A DNA stretch of 64,000 nucleotides. It comes from Actinophytocola sp963729115. GTDB taxonomy: Bacteria > Actinomycetota > Actinomycetes > Mycobacteriales > Pseudonocardiaceae. A model generated the notes under the pieces. It searched no databases. It had not been told where the DNA came from and saw nothing but the letters and a program-made list of their open reading frames with translations. Within the stretch, counting starts at the first letter, position 1. Each line of letters starts with the position of its first letter. Below, in pieces: positions 24,968-34,354 of the stretch. The translations under genes were made by a program, and so were the position numbers. Location: NCBI GenBank assembly GCA_963729115.1, contig CAVSMR010000003.1:1302001-1366000 (forward strand), read 5' to 3'.

Positions 24968-26527
24968 GTGCCCGCCAAGCTCGTTGGCAAGGCCGTCACG
25001 GCACCGCCTCGCCCCACCAGGATCGAACCCGTCCCGCTCACCACGTTGGTGGCGCGGGCGGACGCGCGTCTCGTCGGCGCGCCCGAGAACCTGTCCGACG
25101 TCATGACCACCGGCGCTACGCTGCGTGCACAACACGTGCTTCCCGGTGACCTCTTCGCGGCCCTGCCCGGTGCCCGCGTGCACGGCGCGGACTTCGCCGA
25201 CGCGGCCATCAGCGCGGGCGCGGTCGCGGTGCTCACCGACGAGGCCGGCGCCGCCCGGCCGGCGATCCGCGACTCGGGCATCCCGGTCCTGGTGCACGAC
25301 GACCCTCGGGGCGTGCTCGGCGCGGTCGCCGCGTGGATCTACGGCGAGCCGTCCCTGCACCTGGCCGTCCTCGGCGTCACCGGCACCTCGGGCAAGACGA
25401 CCACGACGTACATGATCGACTCGGGGCTGCGCGCGGCCGGGCTGCGCACGGGCCTGGTCGGCACCGTCGAGACCCGGATCGCCGGCGAGCGGCTCGCGAG
25501 CGCGTTCACCACGCCGGAGGCACCGGACCTGCAGGCGCTGTTCGCCGTGATGGTCGAGCGCGGGGTCACGCACGTGCCGATGGAGGTCTCCAGCCACGCG
25601 CTTGCGCTCGGCCGGGCGAACGGAACCCGGTTCGCGGTGGGCGCGTTCACGAACCTCTCGCAGGACCACCTGGACTTCCACCGGGACATGGAGGACTACT
25701 TCCAGGCGAAGGCGCTGCTGTTCGACGGCCGGTCCACGGCCGAGGTCGTGTGCGTGGACGGGGAGTGGGGCAAGCGCCTGGTCACCCCGCACACGATCAC
25801 CGTCGCGACCGACGGCGAGGCCGACTGGACGGCCACCGGCATCCGGACCTCGCGGTCGGGCGAGCAGTCGTTCACCATGCACGGTCCGGCGGGCCTGGAC
25901 CTGGCGGTCACGCTGCCGATCCCGGGCAGCTTCAACGTGGCGAACGCGCTGCTCGCCGCGGGGTGCCTGCACGGCGCCGGGGTGTCGCCCGCGGACATCG
26001 CGACCGGGCTGTCCAACGTGGAGGTTCCGGGCCGGATGGAGCGGGTCGCGCTCGGCCAGGACTTCACCGCGGTCGTGGACTACGCGCACAAACCGGCGGC
26101 GGTGGCGCTGGCGCTGGACGCGATGCGCGGCCGCACGGACGGCCGGCTGATCGTGGTGCTCGGCTGCGGCGGCGACCGCGACCAGGCGAAGCGCCCGATG
26201 ATGGGCGAGGCCGCCGCCCGGCGCGCGGACGTGCTCATCGCCACCGACGACAACCCGCGCACCGAGGACCCGGCCGCCATCCGCGCGGCGATGCTCGGCG
26301 GCGCCCGGACCGTCCCGGCCGGCGAGCGCGGGGAGGTGGTCGAGGTGGGCGACCGCCGGGCCGCCATCGAGACCGCGGTCGCGCAGGCCCGCCCCGGCGA
26401 CGTCGTCGTGATCGCCGGCAAGGGCCACGAGACCGGCCAGGAGATCAACGGCGTGGTGCACCCGTTCTCCGACCGCGACGAGCTCCGCGCCGCGATCTGG
26501 GCCCGCCTCGAGAAGGGGGCCGGATGA
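24968..26527 (+). CDS. murE: UDP-MurNAc-tripeptide synthetase (meso-diaminopimelate adding)
   Basis: Adds meso-diaminopimelate to UDP-MurNAc-L-Ala-D-Glu with ATP in the cytoplasm. At 519 residues it shows the ATP loop TGTSGKTTT (138-146), NLSQDHLDFH, the carbamoyl-lysine region and DNPR at 428-431, the motif that selects diaminopimelate over lysine. The wall is therefore of the DAP type. The stop overlaps the murF start (ATGA). The start is inferred from the promoter position and from the loss of protein-like sequence further upstream. Confidence 0.96.
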   Translation: MPAKLVGKAVTAPPRPTRIEPVPLTTLVARADARLVGAPENLSDVMTTGATLRAQHVLPGDLFAALPGARVHGADFADAAISAGAVAVLTDEAGAARPAIRDSGIPVLVHDDPRGVLGAVAAWIYGEPSLHLAVLGVTGTSGKTTTTYMIDSGLRAAGLRTGLVGTVETRIAGERLASAFTTPEAPDLQALFAVMVERGVTHVPMEVSSHALALGRANGTRFAVGAFTNLSQDHLDFHRDMEDYFQAKALLFDGRSTAEVVCVDGEWGKRLVTPHTITVATDGEADWTATGIRTSRSGEQSFTMHGPAGLDLAVTLPIPGSFNVANALLAAGCLHGAGVSPADIATGLSNVEVPGRMERVALGQDFTAVVDYAHKPAAVALALDAMRGRTDGRLIVVLGCGGDRDQAKRPMMGEAAARRADVLIATDDNPRTEDPAAIRAAMLGGARTVPAGERGEVVEVGDRRAAIETAVAQARPGDVVVIAGKGHETGQEINGVVHPFSDRDELRAAIWARLEKGAG

Positions 26528-27993
26528 TTCCCCTGACCCTCGGCGAGATCGCCGACGCGACCGGCGGCCGGCTGCACAACGCGGACGCCACCACGCTCGT
26601 CTCGGGCACCGTCGAGTTCGACTCCCGCGAGGTGAGTCCCGGCGGCCTGTTCGTGGCCCTGCCCGGCGACCACGTCGACGGGCACGACTTCGCGGCGGAA
26701 GCGGTCGCGCGGGGCGCCGTCGGGGTGCTCGCCGCCCGTCCCGTCCCGGCGCCCGCGGTCGTCGTGCCGCCCGTGACCGACGCCCACTTCCGCTCCGTCG
26801 CGCTCACCGGGGACACCGACGGGTCCGGCGCCGCCGTCCTCGCCGCCCTCGGCGAGCTCGCCCGCACCGTCGTCGACCGGCTCGCACCGCGCGGGCTCAC
26901 GGTCGTCGGCGTCACCGGATCCTCCGGCAAGACGTCCACGAAGGACCTCATCGCCCAGGTACTCGGGCCGATGGGCGCCACGGTCGCCCCGCCCGGCTCC
27001 TTCAACAACGAGCTCGGCCACCCGTGGACCGTGCTGCGGGCCGACGAGGAGACCCGCCACCTCGTCCTGGAGCTCTCCGCGCGCGGCCCCGGCCACATCA
27101 AGGACCTCTGCGAGACCGCCCCGCCCCGCATCGGGGTCGTGCTCAACGTCGGGACCGCGCACCTCGGCGAGTTCGGCTCCCGGGAAGGCATCGCGCAGAC
27201 CAAGGGCGAGCTCGCCGAGGCCCTGCCCGAGGACGGTCTCGCGGTCCTCAACGCCGACGACCCGCTCGTGCGCGCGATGGCGAGCCGGACCAAGGCGAAC
27301 GTCGTCCTCGTGGGCGAGAGCCCGCAGGCCCAGGTCCGGGCCGTCGACATCGAGCTCGACGAGCGCGCCCGCGCCACCTTCACGCTCGTCACCCCGCAGG
27401 GCCGGCAACGGGTGACGCTCGGGCTGCACGGCGGGCACCACGTCGGCAACGCGCTGTCCGCCGCGGCCGTCGGGCTCGAGCTCGGCGCGACGCCGGCGGA
27501 GGTCGCGCAGCGGCTCGGGCAGGCGCGGCGGCTCTCCGCCCGGCGCATGGAGGTCAGCACCCGCGGCGACGACGTGACCGTCGTGAACGACTCGTACAAC
27601 GCCAACCCCGAGTCGGTCGGCGCGGCGCTGCGCACGCTGGCCCGCATGTCCGACGGTGGTGCCGGCCGTGGCAAGCGCCGCACCTGGGCGGTGCTCGGTG
27701 TGATGGGGGAGCTCGGCGACACTGGCGACGTCGCGCACGAGCAGATCGGCCGGCTAGCGATGCGCCTGGACATCGACCGGCTGGTCGCGGTGGACGAGCA
27801 GGCGGGCGGCATCTCCCACGGTGCCCGCCTCGAGGGGTTCAAGGGAGAGGAGCCGGTGCTGGTGCCGGATGTCGAAGCCGCCATCGCGTTGCTGAACGCG
27901 GAGCTGCGGCCGGGTGACGTGGTCCTGGTGAAGGCCTCCAAGGTGGCCGCCCTCTGGCGGGTCGCGGACGCGCTCCTGGGGGCCGGCACGTGA
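26524..27993 (+). CDS. murF: UDP-MurNAc-tripeptide--D-Ala-D-Ala ligase
   Basis: Completes the cytoplasmic pentapeptide precursor by adding D-Ala-D-Ala. In 489 residues, TGSSGKTSTKD is the ATP loop, FNNELGHPWT the following conserved block, and NVGTAHLGEFGS and NDSYNANPESV the central-domain and C-terminal motifs. It is coupled to murE (ATGA) and to mraY (GTGA). Confidence 0.97.
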   Translation: MIPLTLGEIADATGGRLHNADATTLVSGTVEFDSREVSPGGLFVALPGDHVDGHDFAAEAVARGAVGVLAARPVPAPAVVVPPVTDAHFRSVALTGDTDGSGAAVLAALGELARTVVDRLAPRGLTVVGVTGSSGKTSTKDLIAQVLGPMGATVAPPGSFNNELGHPWTVLRADEETRHLVLELSARGPGHIKDLCETAPPRIGVVLNVGTAHLGEFGSREGIAQTKGELAEALPEDGLAVLNADDPLVRAMASRTKANVVLVGESPQAQVRAVDIELDERARATFTLVTPQGRQRVTLGLHGGHHVGNALSAAAVGLELGATPAEVAQRLGQARRLSARRMEVSTRGDDVTVVNDSYNANPESVGAALRTLARMSDGGAGRGKRRTWAVLGVMGELGDTGDVAHEQIGRLAMRLDIDRLVAVDEQAGGISHGARLEGFKGEEPVLVPDVEAAIALLNAELRPGDVVLVKASKVAALWRVADALLGAGT

Positions 27994-29078
27994 TCGGGAT
28001 CCTGATCGCGGCGGCGATCGCACTCATCGTCTCCATCCTGTTCACCCCGTACCTCATCCGCGTGTTCTCGCGGCAGGGCTTCGGTCAGGAGATCCGCGAG
28101 GAAGGGCCGGAGGGCCACAAGTCCAAGCGCGGCACCCCGACCATGGGCGGCGTGGCGATCCTCGTGGCCATGTGGGCCGGCTACCTGGTCGCGCACCTGT
28201 TCAACGCGATGTCCGACCCGCCGGGCGAGGCGCCGACCGCCTCCGGGCTGCTGGTCCTGTTCCTCGGCACAGGTCTGGGCGTCGTCGGCTTCCTGGACGA
28301 CTTCATCAAGATCCGCAAGCAGCGGAACCTGGGCCTGAACAAGACCGCCAAGATGGTCGGCCAGCTCGTCGTCGCCGTGGTGTTCGGCGTGCTCGCGATC
28401 AACTTCGCCGACGAGTACGGGTTCACGCCCGCGTCCATCCAGATGTCGTTCGTCCGCGACCTCGCGATCATCTCGTTCGGCACGATCGGGTTCGTCGTCT
28501 TCTGCTACATCGCGGTGTCCGGATGGTCGAACGCGGTGAACTTCACCGACGGCCTCGACGGCCTCGCGGGCGGCGCGTCGGCCATGGTGTTCGGCACGTA
28601 CGTGGTCATCACGTTCTGGCAGTTCCGCTACAACTGCGGCGCCGACGACCCCACCGTCGGCTGCTACGACGTGCGAGACCCGCTCGACCTCGCGGTCGTG
28701 GCGGCCGCGGCGATGGGTGCCTGCATCGGCTTCCTGTGGTGGAACGCGGCACCCGCGAAGATCTTCATGGGCGACACCGGCTCGCTCGCGCTCGGCGGCC
28801 TCGTCGCCGGCCTGTCGATCACCACCCGCACCGAGCTGCTGATGGTCATCGTCGGCGGGCTGTTCGTCGTCGAGATGCTCTCGGTGGTCATGCAGATCGC
28901 CGTGTTCCGCACGTCGAGACGACGGCTGTTCCGGATGGCGCCGTTCCATCACCACTTCGAGCTGGCCGGGTGGGCGGAAACCACGGTGATCATCAGATTC
29001 TGGCTGCTGGCCGGGATCTGCGCGATGTTCGGCCTGGGCCTGTTCTACAGCGAGTGGCTCACGGCCTACGGGAGCTAG
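27990..29078 (+). CDS. mraY: Phospho-MurNAc-pentapeptide translocase
   Basis: Transfers phospho-MurNAc-pentapeptide to decaprenyl/undecaprenyl phosphate to give lipid I. The 362-residue membrane protein has about ten helices. Conserved features are GTPTMGG, GFLDDFIK, NFTDGLDGLA, MGDTGSLALG and the HHHFE motif (PFHHHFELAGW). Family-specific aspartates are present in each. The GTG start overlaps the murF stop. Confidence 0.97.
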   Translation: MIGILIAAAIALIVSILFTPYLIRVFSRQGFGQEIREEGPEGHKSKRGTPTMGGVAILVAMWAGYLVAHLFNAMSDPPGEAPTASGLLVLFLGTGLGVVGFLDDFIKIRKQRNLGLNKTAKMVGQLVVAVVFGVLAINFADEYGFTPASIQMSFVRDLAIISFGTIGFVVFCYIAVSGWSNAVNFTDGLDGLAGGASAMVFGTYVVITFWQFRYNCGADDPTVGCYDVRDPLDLAVVAAAAMGACIGFLWWNAAPAKIFMGDTGSLALGGLVAGLSITTRTELLMVIVGGLFVVEMLSVVMQIAVFRTSRRRLFRMAPFHHHFELAGWAETTVIIRFWLLAGICAMFGLGLFYSEWLTAYGS

Positions 29079-29080
29079 CC

Positions 29081-30445
29081 GTGTACACCGGCCGCAACGT
29101 CCTCGTCGCGGGCGCCGGGGTCACCGGACGCTCGGTGGCCGAGGCGCTGCTGGCCATGGGCGCGCGGGTCACGGTCACCGACGCCGCCGCGGACCGGCTG
29201 ACCGGGCTGCCCGACGGTGCGGCCACGGTCGCCGGGCTCACCGAACCACCCGCGGGCACCGACCTCGTCGTCACCAGCCCCGGCATCCCGCCGGCGAATC
29301 CGCTGCTCGTGGCCGCCGCGGGCGCCGGCATCGAGGTGATCGGCGAGGTCGAGCTGGCCTGGCGGGTCGGCGCCGCCCGGCCCGAGCCGCCGGTCTGGCT
29401 CGCGGTCACCGGCACCGACGGCAAGACCACCACGGTCGGCATGCTGGCGGCGATCCTGGCGGCCGCCGGGCTGGACGCGGTGGCCTGCGGGAACGTGGGG
29501 CTGCCGGTGATCGATGCGGTTCGCACGCACCGGGTGCTCGCCGTGGAGCTGTCGAGCTACCAGCTGTACTGGCAGTCCTCCATGCGCGCGCGGGCCGCCA
29601 CCGTGCTCAACATCGCCGAGGACCACCTCGAGTGGCACGGCTCGATGGCCGCCTACGTCGAGGCCAAGGCGCGCGTCTACACCGGCACCGGCCTGGCCGT
29701 GTACAACGCCGACGACGCGGAGTCCGAGCGGCTCGCGGCCGGCGTGCCCGAGCGGGTCGGCTTCACCCTCGCCACGCCCGGGCCCGGCCAGTACGGCGTC
29801 ACCGGCGGCTGGCTCGTGCACGGCGACCTGCGCCTCCTGCCGGCCGCGGAGGTCCGCCCGCCCGGGCCGCACAACGTCGCCAACGCGCTCGCCGCCGCCG
29901 CGCTCGCCCGCGCCGCCGGCGTCCCGCCCGAGGCCGTGCGCGCCGGGCTGGACGCCTACCGGCCGCCCGCGCACCGCGTGGAGCTGATCGCCGAGGCGGG
30001 CGGCGTGCGCTACGTCAACGACTCGAAGGCCACCAACACCCACGCCGCGCTCGGCTCGCTCGGCGCGTTCGACCACGTCGTGTGGATCGCCGGCGGGCTG
30101 CTGCACGGCGCGCCGGTCGACGCGCTGGTCGCCGACGTCGCGCCGCGGCTGCGCGGGGTCGTCCTGCTGGGCACCGAGCAGGAGCCGTTCCTGGCGGCGC
30201 TCGCGCGACACGCGCCCGATTTGCCGGTCCATCGGGTGTCTTCGGGAGACGATGAGCCCATGATCTCCGCGGTGCGTGCGGCGGGTGCGATGGCAGAGCG
30301 TGGCGACGTGGTGCTGCTGGCGCCCGCGGCCAAGTCCCACGACCAGTTCACCAGCTACACCCACCGCGGCACGGCGTTCACCGAGGCGGTGCACGCGCAG
30401 CTGCGCGCGGTCGCGCCCGGTGCCGAGCCCGGGCCGCGCGGATGA
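29081..30445 (+). CDS. murD: UDP-MurNAc-L-Ala--D-Glu ligase
   Basis: The 454-residue protein adds D-glutamate to UDP-MurNAc-L-alanine. The N-terminal Rossmann part VLVAGAGVTGRSVAEAL binds UDP, GTDGKTTT is the ATP loop, and NIAEDHLEWHGS and NDSKATNTHA are conserved central and C-terminal motifs. The GTG at 29081 has GGGAG upstream and starts 2 nt after the mraY stop. Its own stop overlaps ftsW (ATGA). Confidence 0.96.
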   Translation: MYTGRNVLVAGAGVTGRSVAEALLAMGARVTVTDAAADRLTGLPDGAATVAGLTEPPAGTDLVVTSPGIPPANPLLVAAAGAGIEVIGEVELAWRVGAARPEPPVWLAVTGTDGKTTTVGMLAAILAAAGLDAVACGNVGLPVIDAVRTHRVLAVELSSYQLYWQSSMRARAATVLNIAEDHLEWHGSMAAYVEAKARVYTGTGLAVYNADDAESERLAAGVPERVGFTLATPGPGQYGVTGGWLVHGDLRLLPAAEVRPPGPHNVANALAAAALARAAGVPPEAVRAGLDAYRPPAHRVELIAEAGGVRYVNDSKATNTHAALGSLGAFDHVVWIAGGLLHGAPVDALVADVAPRLRGVVLLGTEQEPFLAALARHAPDLPVHRVSSGDDEPMISAVRAAGAMAERGDVVLLAPAAKSHDQFTSYTHRGTAFTEAVHAQLRAVAPGAEPGPRG

Positions 30446-31836
30446 CGGCCCTGGAGCCCGCCGAGACCGACCGCGAGCCCGACCAGCCGGCCACGAGCAA
30501 GACCCGCAAGCGCGGTCGCATCGCGGCGACCCGCACCGCGCTCACCGCGTGGCTCGGCCGCCCGCTGGCCTCGTTCCACCTGGTGCTCGCGATCTGCGCG
30601 CTGCTGGTCGTGCTCGGCCTGGTGATGGTGCTGTCCGCGTCGTCGGTCATCTCGCTCAACCAGGACGCGTCGGCCTACACGGTGTTCGGCAAGCAGCTCA
30701 TCTTCGTGCTCGCCGGGCTGCTGCTGTTCTGGGTCGGCCTGCGGGTGCCGCTCAACAAGATCCGCGCGGCGAGCCCGGTCGTGCTGTGGATCAGCGTGCT
30801 GATGCTGGTGCTCGTGCTGATCCCAGGACTCGGCTCGCAGATCAACGGCACGCGCAGCTGGTTCACGATCGGCCCGGTCGGCTTCCAGCCGGTCGAGGTC
30901 GCCAAGCTCGCGCTCGCGCTGTGGGGCGCGCACATCCTCGTGGTCAAGCGCGGGCTGCTGCACCAGTACCGGCACCTGCTCGTCCCCGTGGTGCCGGCCG
31001 CGCTGGTGATGTTCGCGCTCGTCATGCTGCAGCCCGACCTCGGCGGCACGGTGACGCTCGGCGTGGTGCTGATCGCCCTGCTGTGGTTCGCCGGCGCGCA
31101 GCTGCGGTTATTCGGCGCGCTCGCGCTCGGCGGGCTGGCCGGCGTCGTGGTGCTCGCGATCGGCACCGACTACCGGCTCTCCCGCGTGCTGTCGTTCCTG
31201 AGCCCGGAGGACGACCCGAGCGGCGCGGCGTACCAGGCGAACCAGGCGCTGTACGCGCTCGCCGACGGCGGGCTGTTCGGCCGCGGTCTGGGGCAGGGGC
31301 CGTCGAAGTGGCAGTACCTGCCCAACGTGCACAACGACTTCATCTTCGCGCTCATCGGCGAGGAGCTCGGGTTCGTCGGCTGCGCGCTCGTGCTCGGCCT
31401 GTTCGGCATGCTCGCGGTGGTCGGCATGCGGGTCGCCACCCGCAACATCGACCCGTGGATCCGCCTGGTCGCCGCCACGCTCACGGTCTGGCTGGTCGCC
31501 CAGGCGGCCATCAACATCGGCTACGTCGTCAACCTGCTGCCGGTCACCGGCATCACGTTGCCCCTCATCTCCTCGGGTGGCACGTCCGTGGTGATCACGC
31601 TGCTGGTCTTCGGGATCCTCGCGAACTGTGCGCGCCATGAGCCCGAAGCGGTGGCCGCACTACGCTCTCAGGGACCCGGCCGGTTCGGCCGGCTGATGCG
31701 GCTTCCCGCACCGGAGCCGTACCAGCCGCCGGCCAAGCGCAGACCGGCCCGGGCCCCCGCCCCGTCGCGAGGCCACGGCGTCACGGATCGAACCCGCCGC
31801 CGGTACCCGCGTAGTTCCCGAGGAGGAACCTCTTGA
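30442..31836 (+). CDS. ftsW: Septal SEDS glycosyltransferase FtsW
   Basis: A 464-residue SEDS-family polymerase of lipid II with ten predicted helices. SEDS landmarks are GTRSWFTIGPVGFQPVEVAKLAL and LQPDLGGTV, with a catalytic-type Asp in the latter, and LPVTGITLPLISSGGTS near the end. The cytoplasmic N terminus (about 45 residues) and C terminus (about 70 basic residues) are both charged. It pairs with FtsI at the septum. The start overlaps murD; the stop overlaps the TTG of murG. Confidence 0.96.
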   Translation: MTALEPAETDREPDQPATSKTRKRGRIAATRTALTAWLGRPLASFHLVLAICALLVVLGLVMVLSASSVISLNQDASAYTVFGKQLIFVLAGLLLFWVGLRVPLNKIRAASPVVLWISVLMLVLVLIPGLGSQINGTRSWFTIGPVGFQPVEVAKLALALWGAHILVVKRGLLHQYRHLLVPVVPAALVMFALVMLQPDLGGTVTLGVVLIALLWFAGAQLRLFGALALGGLAGVVVLAIGTDYRLSRVLSFLSPEDDPSGAAYQANQALYALADGGLFGRGLGQGPSKWQYLPNVHNDFIFALIGEELGFVGCALVLGLFGMLAVVGMRVATRNIDPWIRLVAATLTVWLVAQAAINIGYVVNLLPVTGITLPLISSGGTSVVITLLVFGILANCARHEPEAVAALRSQGPGRFGRLMRLPAPEPYQPPAKRRPARAPAPSRGHGVTDRTRRRYPRSSRGGTS

Positions 31837-32933
31837 CCGACCCCACCAACCGTGGGCCCTGTGTCGTGATCGCCGGCGGTGGCACCGCCGGGCACATCGA
31901 GCCGGCGCTCGCGCTCGCCGACGCCATCCGCCGGATCCGGCCGGACGCCCGCGTCGTCGCCCTGGGCACCGAGCGCGGCCTCGAGAAGTCGATCATCCCG
32001 GCCCGGGGGTACCAGCTCGAGATGATCCCGCCGGTGCCGATGCCGCGGAAGCCGAACGTGGACCTGCTGAAGCTGCCGATGAAGGTGCGCTCGGCGGTGA
32101 AGACGACCCGCGAGGTGCTGGATCGGGTCGGCGCGGACGTGGTGGTCGGCTTCGGCGGCTACGTCGCGCTGCCCGCCTACCTCGCCGCGCGCGGCCGGGT
32201 GCCGATCGTGGTGCACGACTCCAACGCCCGGGTGGGCCTCGCGAACAAGGTCGGCGCGCGCTTCGCCGAGCGGGTCGCGGTCGCCGTGCCGGACTCGGGC
32301 CTGCCCAGGGCCGAGGTCATCGGCATCCCGCTGCGCGAGTCGATCATCACGCTGGACCGGGCGGCGCTGCGTGCGCAGGCCCGCGAGCACTTCGGCCTGG
32401 ACCCCGACGCGCCCACGCTGCTGGTGTTCGGCGGCTCGCAGGGTGCCCGCTCGATCAACAACGCGGTGTCCGCGTGCGCCCGCCGCTTCGCCGACGCCGG
32501 GATCGGCGTGCTGCACGCGCACGGGCCGAAGCACTCCCTTGCGGTGCAAGCGGTCGAGGGTGCGCCGCGCTACGTCGCCGTGCCGTACCTGGAGCGCATG
32601 GACCTGGCCTACGCGGCGGCCGACGCGGTGCTGTGCCGCAGCGGTGCGATGACCGTGGCCGAGGTCTCGGCGGTGGGCCTGCCCGCGGTGTTCGTCCCGC
32701 TGCCGATCGGCAACGGCGAGCAGGCGCTGAACGCGAGGCCGGTGGTGGACGCCGGTGGCGGCGTCATGGTGATGGACGAGCAGCTGTCCCCGGACCGGGT
32801 GGCCGAGCTCGTGGTGCCGATGCTGACCGACCCCAAGCGGCTCGCCGCCATGAGCGCGGCCGCCCGCAACACCGGCCACCGGGAGGCGGCGGACGTGCTG
32901 GCTCGCATGGTGCTCGAGGTGATTCGTAAGTGA
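31833..32933 (+). CDS. murG: UDP-GlcNAc--MurNAc-pentapeptide-lipid N-acetylglucosaminyltransferase
   Basis: Converts lipid I to lipid II on the inner face of the membrane. The 366-residue GT-B protein has the G loops VIAGGGTAGHIEPALALA near the N terminus and VFGGSQGARSINNAV in the middle, and the donor site SGAMTVAEVSAVGLPAVFVPLP. The TTG start at 31833 is inferred from the strong AGGAGGAA at 31819-31826 and the TTGA overlap with ftsW. It is a rare start codon in this cluster. Confidence 0.96.
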   Translation: MTDPTNRGPCVVIAGGGTAGHIEPALALADAIRRIRPDARVVALGTERGLEKSIIPARGYQLEMIPPVPMPRKPNVDLLKLPMKVRSAVKTTREVLDRVGADVVVGFGGYVALPAYLAARGRVPIVVHDSNARVGLANKVGARFAERVAVAVPDSGLPRAEVIGIPLRESIITLDRAALRAQAREHFGLDPDAPTLLVFGGSQGARSINNAVSACARRFADAGIGVLHAHGPKHSLAVQAVEGAPRYVAVPYLERMDLAYAAADAVLCRSGAMTVAEVSAVGLPAVFVPLPIGNGEQALNARPVVDAGGGVMVMDEQLSPDRVAELVVPMLTDPKRLAAMSAAARNTGHREAADVLARMVLEVIRK

Positions 32934-34354
32934 GCTCCCTCGGCCCGCTCGAGCGCGCGCACCTCGTCGGAATCGGGGGTGCGGGGATGAGCGGCATCGC
33001 CCGCATCCTGCTCGACCGCGGGCTCGAGGTGTCCGGCTCGGACGCGAAGGAGTCGCCAGGCCTGCTCACGCTGCGCGCGCAGGGCGCCCGGGTGGCGATC
33101 GGGCAGGCGGCGACCAACCTCGACCTGTTCGGCGACCGCGGCCCGACGGCGGTCGTGGTGTCCACCGCGATCAAGCCGGACAACCCCGAGCTCGTCGCCG
33201 CCAAGGCTCGCGGGCTGACGGTGTTGCACCGCTCGGAGGCGCTCGCGGCGCTGATGGCCGGCCACCGCGTCGCGTGCGTGGCCGGCACCCACGGCAAGAC
33301 CTCGACCACCTCGATGCTGACGGTGGCGTTGCAGCGCTGCAGGCTCGACCCGTCGTTCGCGATCGGCGGCGACCTCAACGACTCCGGCGCCAACGCCCAC
33401 CACGGCCACGGCGGCATCTTCGTCGCGGAGGCCGACGAGAGCGACGGCTCGTTCCTCGCGTTCTCGCCGTCGGTCGCCGTGGTCACCAACGTGGAGGCCG
33501 ACCACCTCGACCACCACGGCACGGTCGAGGCCTACACGGCGACCTTCGAGTCCTTTGTGGACCTCATCGAGCCCGGCGGGCTGCTGGTCGCCTGCGCCGA
33601 CGACCCCGGCGCGGTCGCGCTCGCCGAGTACGCGGCGGCCAAGGGCGTGCGGGTGCGCCGCTACGGCCGCGCCGCGTCGGGTTCCGACCGGGACGTGACG
33701 CTGCTCGACCACCAGCCGGAGCCGGACGGCGGCGGCACGGCGCGGATCAGGCTGGACGGTGCGGAGATCGAGCTGCGCGTCGCGGTGCCGGGCGAGCACA
33801 TGGCGAGCAACGCGATCGCCGCGCTGCTGGCCGGTCTCGAGCTGGGCGCGCCGCTGCCCGGGCTGCTCGACGGCATCGCCTCCTTCGGCGGCGTGCGGCG
33901 GCGGTTCGAGTTCAAGGGCCGGGCGGCCGACGTGCGGATCTACGACGACTACGCCCACCACCCGACGGAGGTCGCCGCGCAGCTGCGGGCCGTGCGCCCG
34001 GCGGCGCAGGGCGGGCGCGTGGTGGTCGTGTTCCAGCCGCACCTGTACTCGCGGACCCGGCTCTTCGCCGCCGAGTTCGGCGCGGCGCTCGGGCTCGCGG
34101 ACGAGGTCGTCGTGCTCGACGTGTACGGCGCGCGCGAGCAGCCGGAGCCGGGCGTGACCGGTGCCCTGGTCGCCGGCGCGGTCTCGCTGCCGGAGCGGCA
34201 CGTGCACTACGAGCCGTCGTTCGAGAAGGTGCCGCCGCTGGTGGCCTCGCTCGTGCGGGCCGGCGACCTCGTGGTGACCATGGGCGCGGGCGACGTCACG
34301 ATGCTCGGCCCGGAGCTGATCGCGGAGCTGGACCGGCGGGTCGCGCCGGCATGA
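32930..34354 (+). CDS. murC: UDP-N-acetylmuramate--L-alanine ligase
   Basis: Adds L-Ala to UDP-MurNAc, the first peptide step. The protein has 474 residues. HLVGIGGAGMSGIARIL binds UDP, GTHGKTSTTSM is the ATP loop, EADESDGSF and NVEADHLDHHG are conserved, and DDYAHHPTEV is diagnostic of MurC. The GTG start overlaps murG; its stop overlaps the ftsQ ATG. Confidence 0.97.
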   Translation: MSSLGPLERAHLVGIGGAGMSGIARILLDRGLEVSGSDAKESPGLLTLRAQGARVAIGQAATNLDLFGDRGPTAVVVSTAIKPDNPELVAAKARGLTVLHRSEALAALMAGHRVACVAGTHGKTSTTSMLTVALQRCRLDPSFAIGGDLNDSGANAHHGHGGIFVAEADESDGSFLAFSPSVAVVTNVEADHLDHHGTVEAYTATFESFVDLIEPGGLLVACADDPGAVALAEYAAAKGVRVRRYGRAASGSDRDVTLLDHQPEPDGGGTARIRLDGAEIELRVAVPGEHMASNAIAALLAGLELGAPLPGLLDGIASFGGVRRRFEFKGRAADVRIYDDYAHHPTEVAAQLRAVRPAAQGGRVVVVFQPHLYSRTRLFAAEFGAALGLADEVVVLDVYGAREQPEPGVTGALVAGAVSLPERHVHYEPSFEKVPPLVASLVRAGDLVVTMGAGDVTMLGPELIAELDRRVAPA

